From an uncultured Pseudohongiella sp. (lineage in GTDB: Bacteria > Pseudomonadota > Gammaproteobacteria > Pseudomonadales > Pseudohongiellaceae), in assembly GCA_902597095.1 (NCBI GenBank), contig CACJWK010000013.1, positions 1 through 60,409 of the forward strand: a stretch of DNA of 60,409 nucleotides. Direction: 5' to 3'. The position numbers and the translations under genes were made by a program. Numbering within the stretch: position 1 is the stretch's first letter; every line of letters starts with the position of its first letter. This document shows positions 25,343 to 35,029 of the stretch, piece by piece. The notes beneath the pieces were generated by a model, which did not search any database, had not been told where the DNA came from, and saw nothing but the letters and a program-made list of their open reading frames with translations.

Positions 25343-26929
25343 TTATCTCCCACTAGGATTTGTCTCGAATTCCCAAAAATCGACCAACTCGGATAGTGCT
25401 TTATCAGGGAAAAATCCATGTGGTGGTGGATCATCGGGGGAGCCTGTATTGAAAAAACTGGAAAACTCATCAGCGAACTCATTGACGGTCATTCCGACGT
25501 TTTTCTCAAATGAGCCGAGGAATCCTAAACTCCACATATCCCTGGGTATATCTACCCACATTACTTGGAAAGAGGTGGTGTAAGCAAGATACCACGCCGC
25601 CATATCCCAAGAGCATTGTGGCTGTTTGATGCTCTCATCGTACAAGTCAGTGCCATCTCTCGTACCTAGATAGCATTTGCCGCCGCCCTGTTGATGCTGT
25701 TCTTTTTTCTCACGATAAAGCCGACTATTTTGATCACACAGATATGTATCAAGGCCCTGGCAAACCGCTGGCGATCCTTCTTCATGATATCTCCCATTAC
25801 CTCGTTCAAAGCCATTCCGAACAGTGTGATTCATGTCGGGGAACTTTTCCCATAGGAAAAGATCCGCAAAGACATTCGCGGCGCCTTCGATCCAGAAAGG
25901 GAGTGCCTCGACGGGATCCTCATAACCGCAACAATCAGTTGAAGTCCCGAGATCTCGGTTAAGGGTATGAACCCCTTGTGTGTGATGAAAATACTCATGT
26001 ATGTAATTTCGGGCAACGCTATAAAAAAATGTTTCTCTATCATTATCTCTATTAACTTGTCGATCTGGATCAGTGTATGGATTTAATTGATTGCAAAAAC
26101 TGTAGGGTTTCTTGAGTGAGAATCTTGAATTATAGGAAGTAAACGGATGGAGCGTGCCCAGGCAATTCTTCATTTCATACAATTGATCTATCGTCAGAAT
26201 TAAACTACCGTGGACTGCATCTTCCTCCGGGCTAAATGTTGTTAACCCAAGCTCCCTCAGTGTAGTCAATAATTCATTATTATTAGCATCTAAATCATAG
26301 ATAGCATGGATATATCTGTCATATCCTAAGCCCATTTTTATCATCCAACCCATTATTTGCTTGTAGTCGCCATCTAGAGTGGCGGGCAGCTGATCGGACT
26401 CACTGTATAGGATATAGTGCTCCGGCTCTAGAGTGGGGACATTTAATCCGGCACAACGGTGATATTCAGCTTCTGATGAAGAGCTCGGGCATGCAGATGC
26501 TATATTAAATCCGTTTTCTAACCTCGCCGGATCTGCAACGGTCTGAAGGTCATATGGGTTTTGCAGATCTACTTCACCATCGACCAAGGGCAAGTTAAAG
26601 ATGTTGTAATAGGCCTTGCCCCACCAATCGATTACGATGCCGACACAATCTTTTACCTTTTGGTTTGTCGACATCGCAGTGATGTCACCGGATGAGTCGG
26701 CTGGAGCTGCAGAGTTTAGTATCAGAGCATTCTCGGTGTCAGATTGTTGAAGCTGAAACGTGGCTTTGTATTTGACGCCAGCATTAGTAGCACAAGGTTC
26801 GTTTAATTGAGAATTAGAAACATCAAAATAACGCAAACTATCAAAACTAGGAACCTGAGCATTTGCACCGGCGGCAGCCAGTAGCAATGAGAAAAAGATT
26901 ACATTTGTGCCCGTTACTCTGAATATCAT
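25343..26929 (-). CDS. Secreted HEYFH putative zinc metallopeptidase, paralogue 1
   Basis: A 528-aa protein with a signal peptide (NVIFFSLLLAAAGANA). The gluzincin-like active site is YIHEYFHHTQ (HExxH at 311-315) with a downstream ligand candidate in FWIEGAANVF (E348). The C-terminal part has WVDIPRDMWSLGFLGSFEKN and GMTVNEFADEFSSFF, a pattern shared by all four paralogues here. About twelve Cys suggest disulfides after export. It has no named family that I can assign with certainty. Its closest relative is the gene at 53819-55375, which has the same orientation, length and tRNA-like remnant just downstream. Substrate unknown; likely secreted or periplasmic. Confidence 0.75.
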   Translation of the reverse strand: MIFRVTGTNVIFFSLLLAAAGANAQVPSFDSLRYFDVSNSQLNEPCATNAGVKYKATFQLQQSDTENALILNSAAPADSSGDITAMSTNQKVKDCVGIVIDWWGKAYYNIFNLPLVDGEVDLQNPYDLQTVADPARLENGFNIASACPSSSSEAEYHRCAGLNVPTLEPEHYILYSESDQLPATLDGDYKQIMGWMIKMGLGYDRYIHAIYDLDANNNELLTTLRELGLTTFSPEEDAVHGSLILTIDQLYEMKNCLGTLHPFTSYNSRFSLKKPYSFCNQLNPYTDPDRQVNRDNDRETFFYSVARNYIHEYFHHTQGVHTLNRDLGTSTDCCGYEDPVEALPFWIEGAANVFADLFLWEKFPDMNHTVRNGFERGNGRYHEEGSPAVCQGLDTYLCDQNSRLYREKKEQHQQGGGKCYLGTRDGTDLYDESIKQPQCSWDMAAWYLAYTTSFQVMWVDIPRDMWSLGFLGSFEKNVGMTVNEFADEFSSFFNTGSPDDPPPHGFFPDKALSELVDFWEFETNPSGR

Positions 26930-27207
26930 TAGTGTGCTCCGATGAAGTATCTTGGCGACTCGTCAATTTTGAAACTTCCGTTTTGAGACTAACTTCAACC
27001 GCGTTTCTAGACAGGAACGCAATCGCTGGCTATTGGTGATTTTGCATTCTCATGGTGCAGTTAAATCTGCCGTTCTGTAATCGTAATGTGCTGCACTATA
27101 ACGGTGCAATGCTATGTCGTGGCAAGCCGTAACTTGAACTTGGCAATCTTTTCGGCGATGCTCATGATATTAAAAGCTAATCTGTCTTTACAGAGGTTGA
27201 TCTCGGT

Positions 27208-28542
27208 ATGAAAGCACTGCCCGCGCTTTTTCTTTCATGGTTCATCGCATCTTACTCTTGGGGCGCCGATACGTTTGATTTAAATACAGGCCACTTGACG
27301 ATCCCATTAGTAGTGGTGGGGGATGGCACCAAAACCAGTGATACGATTTTGGCTTCAGACGTGGTAATCACAGTCGGAGATCTCATTTCGTCGGGTGAAA
27401 CTTATTCACTCTCTGAGCGGACCCTTACGTCAAAGCCCGACTTTTACGACACATCTCTTGATCAACTCCTGATTCCTCAGGTTGTTGTTGAGGATATCGT
27501 TTATGAAGACATCGTGATTACGCTGGGTGATGTCGTGTCGCATACCGGAGGCTCCCGGCCTTGGATGTCCCCCTCGCATAGCGGAGCAGAATCACTCCAA
27601 CCATTTAACTATTTCTTTACAGACGATATTCCGCAAATTGTCAGAGACCGGTTTGAGCTCGCGGTTGAAGCAGCCGCTGATTACTTTGGTCGCTATGCAA
27701 GAACTGAAATCTATGTGGTCGGGAAAGACGAAGCTGCTCTAACCGATCTGATAGATCGCTGGTGTAATATGCGTAACGCCGATGGCCACACATTCAGTAA
27801 ATCTAATAGCTGGGGGGACAATTGCAGCGAATATCATACTAATCCAGAAAATCCCGCGAGATTCGAGTTTTACAGACAAAAAAGTCTTGCCGGGCAGTTT
27901 GGAGCAGGTATCAATGGCCTCGCGGATTTCGGTTTTCATTACTACACCAGCGCATATCCCGGATATCTCGAAGGCGAAGGTCAAAGTTACGGTTGGGCAA
28001 ATCCGATTCATGAGTACTTCCATATTAGTCAGCTTGCCCATACAGCGCGCTATGAACAAAGAACCACCGACCTAATGGGGCCTATCTGGTTTTGGGAGGG
28101 AAGCGCGCAGTTTATGGACAAGTGGATCACGGAAGAGTTGCAAAAAAAGGAGAAACTGCCAGTGTTAGGCGAAGGGCCCTATGATTTTATACAAGGGCAA
28201 GCATGGACTTTGAAAGCTGCCCGCGCCTGGTGGTCAGAAGGCAATCGACTATCAAATGAAGGCGGCTTCGATTTATGGGGTAACGTTGGCCCATGGACTA
28301 CTGCATATCTGCTTCATTCAATCGATGACATACGCGCATTGGAGGATAAATTCTATCCAGTGCTCCGAGAACTTGGTTTCGAACGCGCTTTCGAACAGAC
28401 ATTTAACCTAACGATTGATGAGTTTAAAGTAGTCTTCGATGACTTTATGGGTAGAACAGTCGAAGAACAGCTATCGATCCTGCCAGGTTGGAACGACTAC
28501 GGCAATAAAGATAAGGTTATTTCTGACGCCGAGTCTGAGTGA
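27208..28542 (+). CDS. Secreted HEYFH putative zinc metallopeptidase, paralogue 2
   Basis: A 444-aa protein with a signal peptide ending at about SWGA. Residues 21-115 contain two copies of a short beta module (HLTIPLVVVGD ... VVITVGDLIS and QLLIPQVVVED ... IVITLGDVVS). The catalytic core has PIHEYFHISQ (HExxH at 268-272) and FWEGSAQFMD (E297), and the tail ALEDKFYPVLRELGFERAFE with LTIDEFKVVFDDFM. It is divergent from paralogue 1 across a 278-bp promoter region and is followed by paralogue 3 after 86 bp, probably in one transcript. The AADYFGRY ... LIDRWCNMR segment matches paralogue 3, so these two form a subfamily. Confidence 0.75.
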   Translation: MKALPALFLSWFIASYSWGADTFDLNTGHLTIPLVVVGDGTKTSDTILASDVVITVGDLISSGETYSLSERTLTSKPDFYDTSLDQLLIPQVVVEDIVYEDIVITLGDVVSHTGGSRPWMSPSHSGAESLQPFNYFFTDDIPQIVRDRFELAVEAAADYFGRYARTEIYVVGKDEAALTDLIDRWCNMRNADGHTFSKSNSWGDNCSEYHTNPENPARFEFYRQKSLAGQFGAGINGLADFGFHYYTSAYPGYLEGEGQSYGWANPIHEYFHISQLAHTARYEQRTTDLMGPIWFWEGSAQFMDKWITEELQKKEKLPVLGEGPYDFIQGQAWTLKAARAWWSEGNRLSNEGGFDLWGNVGPWTTAYLLHSIDDIRALEDKFYPVLRELGFERAFEQTFNLTIDEFKVVFDDFMGRTVEEQLSILPGWNDYGNKDKVISDAESE

Positions 28543-28628
28543 ATTGACATGCCCCCGGAGTTTTAGTTTTGAGCCAGAGAGTAACAAGCCCTTCTTTCGA
28601 GTCTTCTCCCTAAAGGAACCGTTATTAA

Positions 28629-30140
28629 ATGCAAGCCTTTAAATACATAGCTTCCTCTTTTATCCTACTATCGGCGTTTCAGACAACAGCTCAGGGAATT
28701 GACTCAGATGGAGATGGGACTCCTGACATGACAGACCACTATCCGTTTAACCCCTTCAAAAACACAGATGATTGGGGACAGACTGTCGAGACTTACCCTG
28801 AAGTATTCGTAACGCATGATGTTTCAGAATCGAATAAAGAAGGTTTAATACGAGATTTAAAGCTTGCGGCCAACTATTTTGGCAAATATGAAATGGAATG
28901 GTGGGGAGTTGGGATGGATGTCGACGCAATGTTGGAGCTAGCAGGACGATGGTGTGATCGACGAATAGAACGCGGACAGCTATTTTATTTTGAAGGAGAA
29001 CGCAATAATTTAGAAAGGCTCAAATCAATCTGTTTAACTGAAGTAGCGCATCCCCACGCAAGTCTGGACTGGTCGACAAACGACGACTACTATTTTACGG
29101 GGGATATTAATAATTACTCAGGCTGGATGGAAACTTATCGGCTAATCAGCCTTGAAACACCGATGGGCGCGACAAACGCAGGCACGCGGCGAGACATGGG
29201 TTACACGGCCAGTCAATCTTCCTGGCCGTGGGTATTCGATCCGACCACGAATCTTTCTGAGTGGATGATTCCGGAGAAAGACAATGCCGTTCTCGTGTTT
29301 CACGAGTATTACCATATCGTTCAGGCCCAGAATGTATTTTCAAATTTCTTTATCACTGACGAAACCGGGAACACAGTAAGGCCGGAATATGGTCCAACCG
29401 CTTTTTCTGAAGGGTCAGCCAACTACATAAGCGAATACTTAATCAGAACATTATCGGAAAAAGGCATCTATCCAGGCACTGTTTTTGATCAATCATTAAA
29501 AAACTTAATGAGACAACAGATGGAGAACATACAAAACATGTTGCCTAGTTGCCCTGATTTTCAAATTGAGAAATTAAACTATGGTAATCCATGCGATCCC
29601 TACACGTTTGGAATGTGGGCGACGGCCTATTTGACTAATAAGGTTGATAACATCAACGCGTTTCATGAAGTATTTTGGCCAAAAATTAATGGGTTGACTT
29701 ACGTTGGTGCCTTCGAAGATACATTTGGCCTAAGCTATGAACAGTTCAACACTTTATTTCATGAGTTCTTATCCTTACCGATTGACGAGCAGCTAGCGAT
29801 TATTCCAGAAGTAAATTTTGTCAATCCTGATTTAATCGAACGTGACCCAGCAACATTCTCAGTGGATACTCTTTCGATTCCTTCCGTGCTGGTCGATACA
29901 CAAGCTTACACATTAGACTTAAAGCTGGTTCAAAACACTCCCTCTGGAATAATTTTCCAGGTTGGCTCAGCGGAAGCTATCGACCCTCCAGATGTCCCCA
30001 GTTCCATCTATTACGGCAAGGTCGGAGTGCTTGATATACCCGAGGTTAATGTAGAATCTGTGACTTATACAGTTTCGCTCGAGTTAGAAAACCCCACTAA
30101 CTTGAGCTTTAAACTTATTTCGGCCGAAGCGGTTGAATAA
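28629..30140 (+). CDS. Secreted HEYYH putative zinc metallopeptidase, paralogue 3
   Basis: A 503-aa protein with a signal peptide ending near TTAQG, followed by a calcium-binding thrombospondin-type-3-like motif (DSDGDGTPDMTD). The core has LVFHEYYHIVQ (HExxH at 225-229) and FSEGSANYI (E261), then FEDTFGLSYEQFNTLFHEFL. The two beta modules that open paralogue 2 are at the C-terminus here (TLSIPSVLVDTQAYTLDLKL and VLDIPEVNVESVTYTVSLEL), so the module has moved from one end to the other. An AAGGA site lies about 10 bp before the ATG. Function beyond putative metal-dependent proteolysis is unknown. Confidence 0.75.
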   Translation: MQAFKYIASSFILLSAFQTTAQGIDSDGDGTPDMTDHYPFNPFKNTDDWGQTVETYPEVFVTHDVSESNKEGLIRDLKLAANYFGKYEMEWWGVGMDVDAMLELAGRWCDRRIERGQLFYFEGERNNLERLKSICLTEVAHPHASLDWSTNDDYYFTGDINNYSGWMETYRLISLETPMGATNAGTRRDMGYTASQSSWPWVFDPTTNLSEWMIPEKDNAVLVFHEYYHIVQAQNVFSNFFITDETGNTVRPEYGPTAFSEGSANYISEYLIRTLSEKGIYPGTVFDQSLKNLMRQQMENIQNMLPSCPDFQIEKLNYGNPCDPYTFGMWATAYLTNKVDNINAFHEVFWPKINGLTYVGAFEDTFGLSYEQFNTLFHEFLSLPIDEQLAIIPEVNFVNPDLIERDPATFSVDTLSIPSVLVDTQAYTLDLKLVQNTPSGIIFQVGSAEAIDPPDVPSSIYYGKVGVLDIPEVNVESVTYTVSLELENPTNLSFKLISAEAVE

Positions 30141-30285
30141 GTGACTCTTGGGGATGAAAGACTACTGAAGTCATATGGCGTTTTCTACAGTCACAATCAC
30201 TTCGGGCTGAAAGCGATTTGTGATTTATTGAGAACAGCCCTAATACACAGACAGCAATTCTGAATACTTTGGAGCCCCATGTCTA

Positions 30286-30319
30286 AAGGGAGACTCATAA
30301 ACCGGCGCGGTTCTCCCTT
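30286..30319. terminator. Hairpin between convergent genes
   Basis: AAGGGAGA at 30286-30293 pairs exactly with TCTCCCTT at 30312-30319 around an 18-nt loop. It lies between the metallopeptidase gene and the convergent pilin-like gene. There is no long T run, so termination is possible but not certain. Confidence 0.4.
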
Positions 30320-30325
30320 CCCCCG

Positions 30326-30883
30326 TCATTCGTTCGGATCGTCGCCTGCTACATCACCCTGCTTGTCTTCGTCTTCTCCTCCTCCACTGCAGGTCTCTGG
30401 CAGGTAGCGCTTACCGAGGGCATCCACTGTGACTTGATCCGCCATACATTCCCAGATGATGGAATCGTCTTCCTGGGCTCGCGCGATGAGCAGGAAGCCG
30501 GATTCGATGTTTTCAAATCGTGTACCGAATTCTGTCATATCTACAAGAGCTCTGAGCGTACTAGTGCGTTTCTTATCGGCAGCAGGTACCCCAAATTCTC
30601 CGGCCCGGTAGTCTAGACCCGTGAGGATGCCCTCCGGAATGAAAGAATTCATCTCGAGGTCTGCTTCCGACTGCGGCATCTCGCCATAGAGCTCAAAATA
30701 CTCTTCAATGAGTACCTGTTGCTTCAACCCCAGATCAACAGCGGCGGACACAGCGCCGTCAATCCTTGCATTGTGGTAAAAGCCAAAAACAACACCGACC
30801 AGTAGAAACGCGATCATCGGGTAAACAACCATCTCAGAGGTCGTGAGCCCATCCTGCCGGTGCACTATTTGCGGTTCTATCAT
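30326..30883 (-). CDS. Type IV pilin-like protein (putative)
   Basis: 185 aa from ATG 30883, chosen because CAGGAGAACGCTTG precedes it; the frame is open much further upstream but that extension is Arg/Cys-rich and not credible. It has one membrane helix at about residues 20-40 (MVVYPMIAFLLVGVVFGFYH) followed by VLIEEYFELYGEMPQSEADL, similar to the pilin segment after the helix. Near the end come SIIWECMADQV and KRYLPETC, the W-x-C ... LP-x-x-C pattern of PilA-type pilins. A GF(S/T)LxE prepilin-cleavage site is not apparent, so it may be a non-processed pilin-domain protein. The tail is acidic (GGGEDEDKQGD). Confidence 0.62.
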   Translation of the reverse strand: MIEPQIVHRQDGLTTSEMVVYPMIAFLLVGVVFGFYHNARIDGAVSAAVDLGLKQQVLIEEYFELYGEMPQSEADLEMNSFIPEGILTGLDYRAGEFGVPAADKKRTSTLRALVDMTEFGTRFENIESGFLLIARAQEDDSIIWECMADQVTVDALGKRYLPETCSGGGEDEDKQGDVAGDDPNE

Positions 30884-31342
30884 CAAGCGTTCTCCTGTAT
30901 TTGCGAGTCCTGAAGTGTCCTGTCGAGGGCGCCAGTCCCTATGCAACTTTCGCACCCGGTCAGCGATTTCTTTGAGGATTCTATTCGTTGCTGACGCATT
31001 CGCAACGTGCAGCCATTTTCTTCGCCTAATTGCATCACAACACCGCCTGTGCTTACAGGTTAACGGCTGCCGCCTTTTTGCGCGACGTCGACACTGGCTG
31101 CTGGTATAGCTCAAGTTCAAAGACCGATGACTCGCATTTGCGATTGGTAGCTTCAGAGTGCATACCCGCAGAATAAGGCATACCTCGAGACACACTGACC
31201 GGGATGACGGCTCGAGCCGGCACAGTTATTGCTGCGGATCTGACGTCTAAAAATTTTGTCCTATACAGGCGTCGTATTTAAAAAAAGCGCACAGTATTGG
31301 TGCTACCCGCTATTTTTTGTTTCGAAACGGGGCGAGTTAGGA

Positions 31343-31633
31343 ATGGAAATTTGGAACAAACTGGTTGGCAAGATTGAAGCCCTCCTGTCACAAATCAATA
31401 TGGCAGGCACCGTCACGTTCGGCGGAAAAGAGATACACCCTTTAGTGATGGGCTTTGCACTGATCACTGTTTGCATTCCTATCTGGGGCTATCTGGAAAT
31501 CGAAGGCCGCAACAAACTAATCGGCGCGCTGGTTGTTGTGCTCATGGCCTGGGGCGTAGCACAACTGAGCGCGCTGAATTTAGGTGACGGCGTCGGCGAG
31601 AGGCCAGGCGAGTCTCCTAAGGAAAAGGCCTAA
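31343..31633 (+). CDS. Small membrane protein
   Basis: 96 aa from ATG 31343 (an upstream in-frame TTG at 31256 would add 29 residues). It starts MEIWNKLVGKIEALLSQINM and has two close hydrophobic segments (PLVMGFALITVCIPIWGYL and LIGALVVVLMAWGVAQLSAL). No family recognised; holin-like size and layout are compatible but not evidence. It lies between two pilin-like genes and is divergent from the first, so it may be part of the same surface-assembly unit. Confidence 0.55.
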   Translation: MEIWNKLVGKIEALLSQINMAGTVTFGGKEIHPLVMGFALITVCIPIWGYLEIEGRNKLIGALVVVLMAWGVAQLSALNLGDGVGERPGESPKEKA

Positions 31634-31693
31634 GCGTGCCAGACGACATATGATCCGACTTCTCAGCCAATTCACACAGACAATCCGGCAGCG

Positions 31694-32215
31694 ATGCGGG
31701 CCAGCACAGTAGCGCGGAACCAAATCCAACCTATGAACCAAATGCGCAAGTCGACTGAATGCTCTAACGAGTTCCAGCAGCCGGAAGTCATCAGTCGAAC
31801 ACAGTTTGATCAGCAGCGTATTGCCAGCCTCGCGTTGGCGGGCGTTATGCTTGTACTGATCGTTATTTCTGTAGTGAGAAATGTTGACAGATACGAGGAT
31901 CTGAACGTTTCCTTTCGCTATATCGAACTTACTGATTTGGTTGAGCCGGTCAAAGAATCATTAGAGATGGCGATACTGTCGGCTCCGGCGGTCGATCTAA
32001 ATAGCTTTGAAAGCGGCATAGCCGGATTGCCCGACGAAGTGCTTGCATCCGAAGAGGCTCACGGCTTATCCGTAATTGATGGCCGGATCATTGCAACCTG
32101 GATGAAGGATGAGTCTGATTTGGACGGTGTGACCTACATTCTGACTCCAAAGATCGATCGCGGAGAGGTGAAGTGGTCAGTCACCGGCACCTGCAGCGAA
32201 AAGAAAGCCTGCTAG
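31694..32215 (+). CDS. Pilin-like membrane-anchored protein (putative)
   Basis: Up to 173 aa (alternative ATGs at 31733 and 31742). One membrane helix (SLALAGVMLVLIVISVVRNV) follows about 45 polar residues. The periplasmic part has VKESLEMAILSA and ends with YILTPKIDRGEVKWSVTGTC ... KKAC, the L-x-P ... W-x-V-x-G-x-C ... C pattern of pilins. The N-terminus is much longer than a normal prepilin leader and lacks the G-F-T-L-x-E processing site. It is 60 bp after the small membrane protein and 71 bp before the fatty acid hydroxylase-like gene, so all three may be one operon. Confidence 0.6.
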   Translation: MRASTVARNQIQPMNQMRKSTECSNEFQQPEVISRTQFDQQRIASLALAGVMLVLIVISVVRNVDRYEDLNVSFRYIELTDLVEPVKESLEMAILSAPAVDLNSFESGIAGLPDEVLASEEAHGLSVIDGRIIATWMKDESDLDGVTYILTPKIDRGEVKWSVTGTCSEKKAC

Positions 32216-32286
32216 ATGACCCGCCACACCAATCATGATCAACATGTTTCTTCCAGCCATCAGCCAAAAGCCCAGGAGCAGCAGTA

Positions 32287-33315
32287 ATGACTGATCAATC
32301 CGTCAATCCGTTCGACCTAATTAGCCAGGTGGATCAATCAGTTCCCGAGACCGGACCCTCGGGCAGGCCAATAGTGCGAACCGAGGAAGGAATCGTCACC
32401 GAGGGAAGCAAGGTGACATGGGACAGAAAGTCCATTCTCTGGGCATTACCCCAACCACTTCTGGTCGCCGGCTCCGTATTGCTGGTCGCCGCCATGGTGG
32501 TCAATGAATGGGGCGGGGAATATTACCGAGTCTGGACACTATTCGTCGCCGTTTCTGCTACGCCCCTGCTTTTGATCGCCGAGCGTTTCTGGGCAAAGAA
32601 GCAATCCTGGCTACTTAAACCAGATGAAATGGCGGAAGACGTGTTCTGGATGGCTTCGGGTGGATTACTTTGGGGACCCATTATTTCCGACCTGTATCGC
32701 ACACCCGTTTCCGAGGGATTCCTCGCTCTCCGCGACATGTCTCCGCTGCAGATTGAGTTCCAGCCAAGCACAGTTTTCGGCCTTATAGGCGCCATGCTGG
32801 TTATCCGATTCACTTCCAGCTTCTTCTACTATTGGCTACACCGCATTCAGCATGAGTCTCTGTTCTGGTGGCGAATGCATGCGACCCATCATCACCTTAC
32901 CAAGATGAGCGCCATGCGTGGCAATCGTACCCATCCGCTTGAATATCTGGCGCTAGGCCTCGGAACGCCAATGGCCCTCGCCCTGATGGGTGCCAGCGAT
33001 GAGGTGTTTATCGTTTCAGCTGCCTTCGGTATGTGGAATGGCAAGTTTAACCATGCAAACCTGCCCATGGTGTCGATGCCTGTATGGGACTGGTTCTTTG
33101 CGACAGCGCAGCAGCATCATTGTCATCATGCGTTGGAACGCCGCCAAGCAGATTCCAACTACGGTTGTGACATCATTTTCTGGGACCGCGTCTTCGGCAC
33201 CTATTGCGGCGATGCTGAAGTAGGCCCTTCTGGCGCAGGCAAAGGTGTTCGCCTTTCCATCAAAGACCAGTTGTTGCTGGCCTTTTACTCTGACGAACGC
33301 CTCAAAAGCCTGTAG
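32287..33315 (+). CDS. Fatty acid hydroxylase/sterol desaturase family protein, copy 1
   Basis: A 342-aa integral membrane protein with the full eight-His di-iron signature of the superfamily: WLHRIQHESLFWWRMHATHH (HxxxH and HxxHH) and FNHANLP, then QQHHCHHALERRQADSNYG. Four or so membrane segments precede and surround the motifs (LLVAGSVLLVAAMVV, LFVAVSATPLLLIAERF). The reaction would be O2-dependent hydroxylation or desaturation of a lipid; the substrate is not predictable. An AGGAG site is 8 bp upstream. A close paralogue is encoded at 35094-36044 in the opposite orientation. Confidence 0.88.
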   Translation: MTDQSVNPFDLISQVDQSVPETGPSGRPIVRTEEGIVTEGSKVTWDRKSILWALPQPLLVAGSVLLVAAMVVNEWGGEYYRVWTLFVAVSATPLLLIAERFWAKKQSWLLKPDEMAEDVFWMASGGLLWGPIISDLYRTPVSEGFLALRDMSPLQIEFQPSTVFGLIGAMLVIRFTSSFFYYWLHRIQHESLFWWRMHATHHHLTKMSAMRGNRTHPLEYLALGLGTPMALALMGASDEVFIVSAAFGMWNGKFNHANLPMVSMPVWDWFFATAQQHHCHHALERRQADSNYGCDIIFWDRVFGTYCGDAEVGPSGAGKGVRLSIKDQLLLAFYSDERLKSL

Positions 33316-33526
33316 TCGGTCGGCGTGACCAGCTTTTAGAGTGCTGTTTATGAGCACAACACATTTATCCGCATGTGCGCGACCGAGCGGGATTTAGCCT
33401 TCACACAAAAATAAATTTTCATAGGGCGTTCATCTACATCACTTGTTTAACGATGAATCCCGATGTTACTTTGATGTGTACGCTCATAAACTGTAACTCT
33501 TAGACGTTGTCATAACAGGAGAAATT

Positions 33527-33763
33527 ATGTCGAACGCAGTCAGCCCGCAAAACGCGCCGTACGCAGTCGAATGTGAGGCAGATAAAACCTACTTCTGGTG
33601 CGCCTGTGGTAAGAGCGCCAACCAACCCTTCTGCGATGGATCGCATAAGGGGACTGAGTTCACGCCCGTGGCTTTTAAGGCAGGTGATTCAAGAAAAGTG
33701 TACTTTTGCGGCTGCAAAAAAACAGAGAACATGCCGCTCTGTGACGGTTCTCATAACCGATAG
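33527..33763 (+). CDS. Double CDGSH iron-sulfur domain protein
   Basis: A 78-aa protein with two complete CDGSH motifs: CACGKSANQPFCDGSH and CGCKKTENMPLCDGSH. Each binds a 2Fe-2S cluster through three Cys and one His, so two clusters are expected. Small bacterial double-CDGSH proteins are thought to act in electron transfer or iron-sulfur/redox homeostasis. It has its own good ribosome site (AGGAG 8 bp upstream) and a 211-bp upstream gap, so it is probably independently transcribed. Its position between two di-iron oxygenase-like genes raises the idea of an electron donor, which is inference only. Confidence 0.92.
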   Translation: MSNAVSPQNAPYAVECEADKTYFWCACGKSANQPFCDGSHKGTEFTPVAFKAGDSRKVYFCGCKKTENMPLCDGSHNR

Positions 33764-33948
33764 CCCTATTCGGGACTCGCATCTTTGTCCTTCGGCGTTC
33801 AGTCGTCGGTTTATCGGTATAATCCTTGCAGTTATTTAGATTGAGTGGATGACTTTTAGCCAAAGTCTGAGGCACACCCCAATTGTGGGCAGCATTCGGT
33901 TTGGCCAGCCTGTCATCATTCAGTGTTTACAGTTTTGGAGTGAATACT

Positions 33949-35028
33949 ATGGCAAATTGGTCTACCTACCTAATTCGGATTCTGATCTTCGGCTACTGTT
34001 TTTCAGCCCTGATAGGTTGCTCCCGGGAGTTGAGCTCAGACAACACTGAGGCCATACAGCTACAAAAAGCCGAAAAAATGATTGATGCTTTTTATTCATT
34101 TGAGGCTGAGCGGCTGCGTCCTATTCTGAACACGGCGGGAGACGCACAGGCCAAGCTGCTGGACTATCAGGGGTGGGCTGAAGGCGGCAATTACCTCGTC
34201 ATGGAGCGAGCCCCCTGCACGCCCGTGGCGAGCGGTCAAATTGATTGCGCGATTACAGTGCAGGACGATCCGGTTCTTGCTCTCGAGACGGGGTTTAATG
34301 TGACGGACACATTTCATCTATCATTCGATGGCGAGGATATCGTTGATGTGAAAACCAGTTCCAACGATCAGCCTATCTACTATGAAGCCCGGCAATGGGT
34401 TCAAGAAAACATGCCGGAAGTTATGACCGGACCCTGTCGCCGCGAAAATGGACTTCGGGTTACGCCAGGTGATTGTGCGCGCGCCATGACTGATGGATAT
34501 GCCAGATTTCTCGAAACTAAAAAGTCTGAGGAAGACAAGTCCGACAGCGCCGCACTTGTGCCCCATGATTTTGAAGTGCCGGTTCTGGTGGAGACGGCGT
34601 CCTTTAAATTGGTGCCGCTCGGACCCGATGTCGTTAATCAAGACTACGAGGCTTACATGTCTTCAATAGCGCATTTGCAGACCACATTTACTAGAAGTAC
34701 AGACTGGCCTCGAGAGGATATCGATCTCGAAGCCGCCATGGAGGATATGTTGGCTGAGCAGGCGCGATTTGATGAGCGGCGATCGTTTGCTTACGCGGTT
34801 CTGACGCCTGACGGCACCCGCGAACGCGGTTGCCTTTACATCCGACCATCTAGCAAGTCGGACTTCGACGCAGAAATAAGGTTGTGGGTTACTAAACTTG
34901 AATTTGATGCTGGGTTTGACGCAGAGCTTTATGCTTGGGCACGAGCCTGGATAGCATCTTCCTGGCCGCTTGTAAATGTAGCGTACCCGGGTCGGGCTAT
35001 TGATTGGAATGAATGGGAAGCCCTGTAA
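33949..35028 (+). CDS. Lipoprotein of unknown function
   Basis: 359 aa from ATG 33949, with TTGGAG 8 bp upstream; the longer frame from 33883 is unlikely. The start is a lipoprotein signal peptide (MANWSTYLIRILIFGYCFSA followed by LIGC lipobox), so it should be anchored to the membrane. The mature part has two similar-looking halves, each with conserved Trp/Cys residues (MERAPCTP ... DCAITVQDDP and ETGFNVTDTFHLSFDGEDIV; later RERGCLYIRP). No domain recognised. It is convergent with the second hydroxylase-like gene and separated by a long hairpin. Confidence 0.65.
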   Translation: MANWSTYLIRILIFGYCFSALIGCSRELSSDNTEAIQLQKAEKMIDAFYSFEAERLRPILNTAGDAQAKLLDYQGWAEGGNYLVMERAPCTPVASGQIDCAITVQDDPVLALETGFNVTDTFHLSFDGEDIVDVKTSSNDQPIYYEARQWVQENMPEVMTGPCRRENGLRVTPGDCARAMTDGYARFLETKKSEEDKSDSAALVPHDFEVPVLVETASFKLVPLGPDVVNQDYEAYMSSIAHLQTTFTRSTDWPREDIDLEAAMEDMLAEQARFDERRSFAYAVLTPDGTRERGCLYIRPSSKSDFDAEIRLWVTKLEFDAGFDAELYAWARAWIASSWPLVNVAYPGRAIDWNEWEAL

Positions 35029-35029
35029 C

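Noticed and set aside
30884..31195. N-terminal extension of the pilin-like protein to 289 aa
   Set aside because: The extension is Arg/Cys/His-rich with no domain, and a strong ribosome site directly precedes the ATG at 30883.
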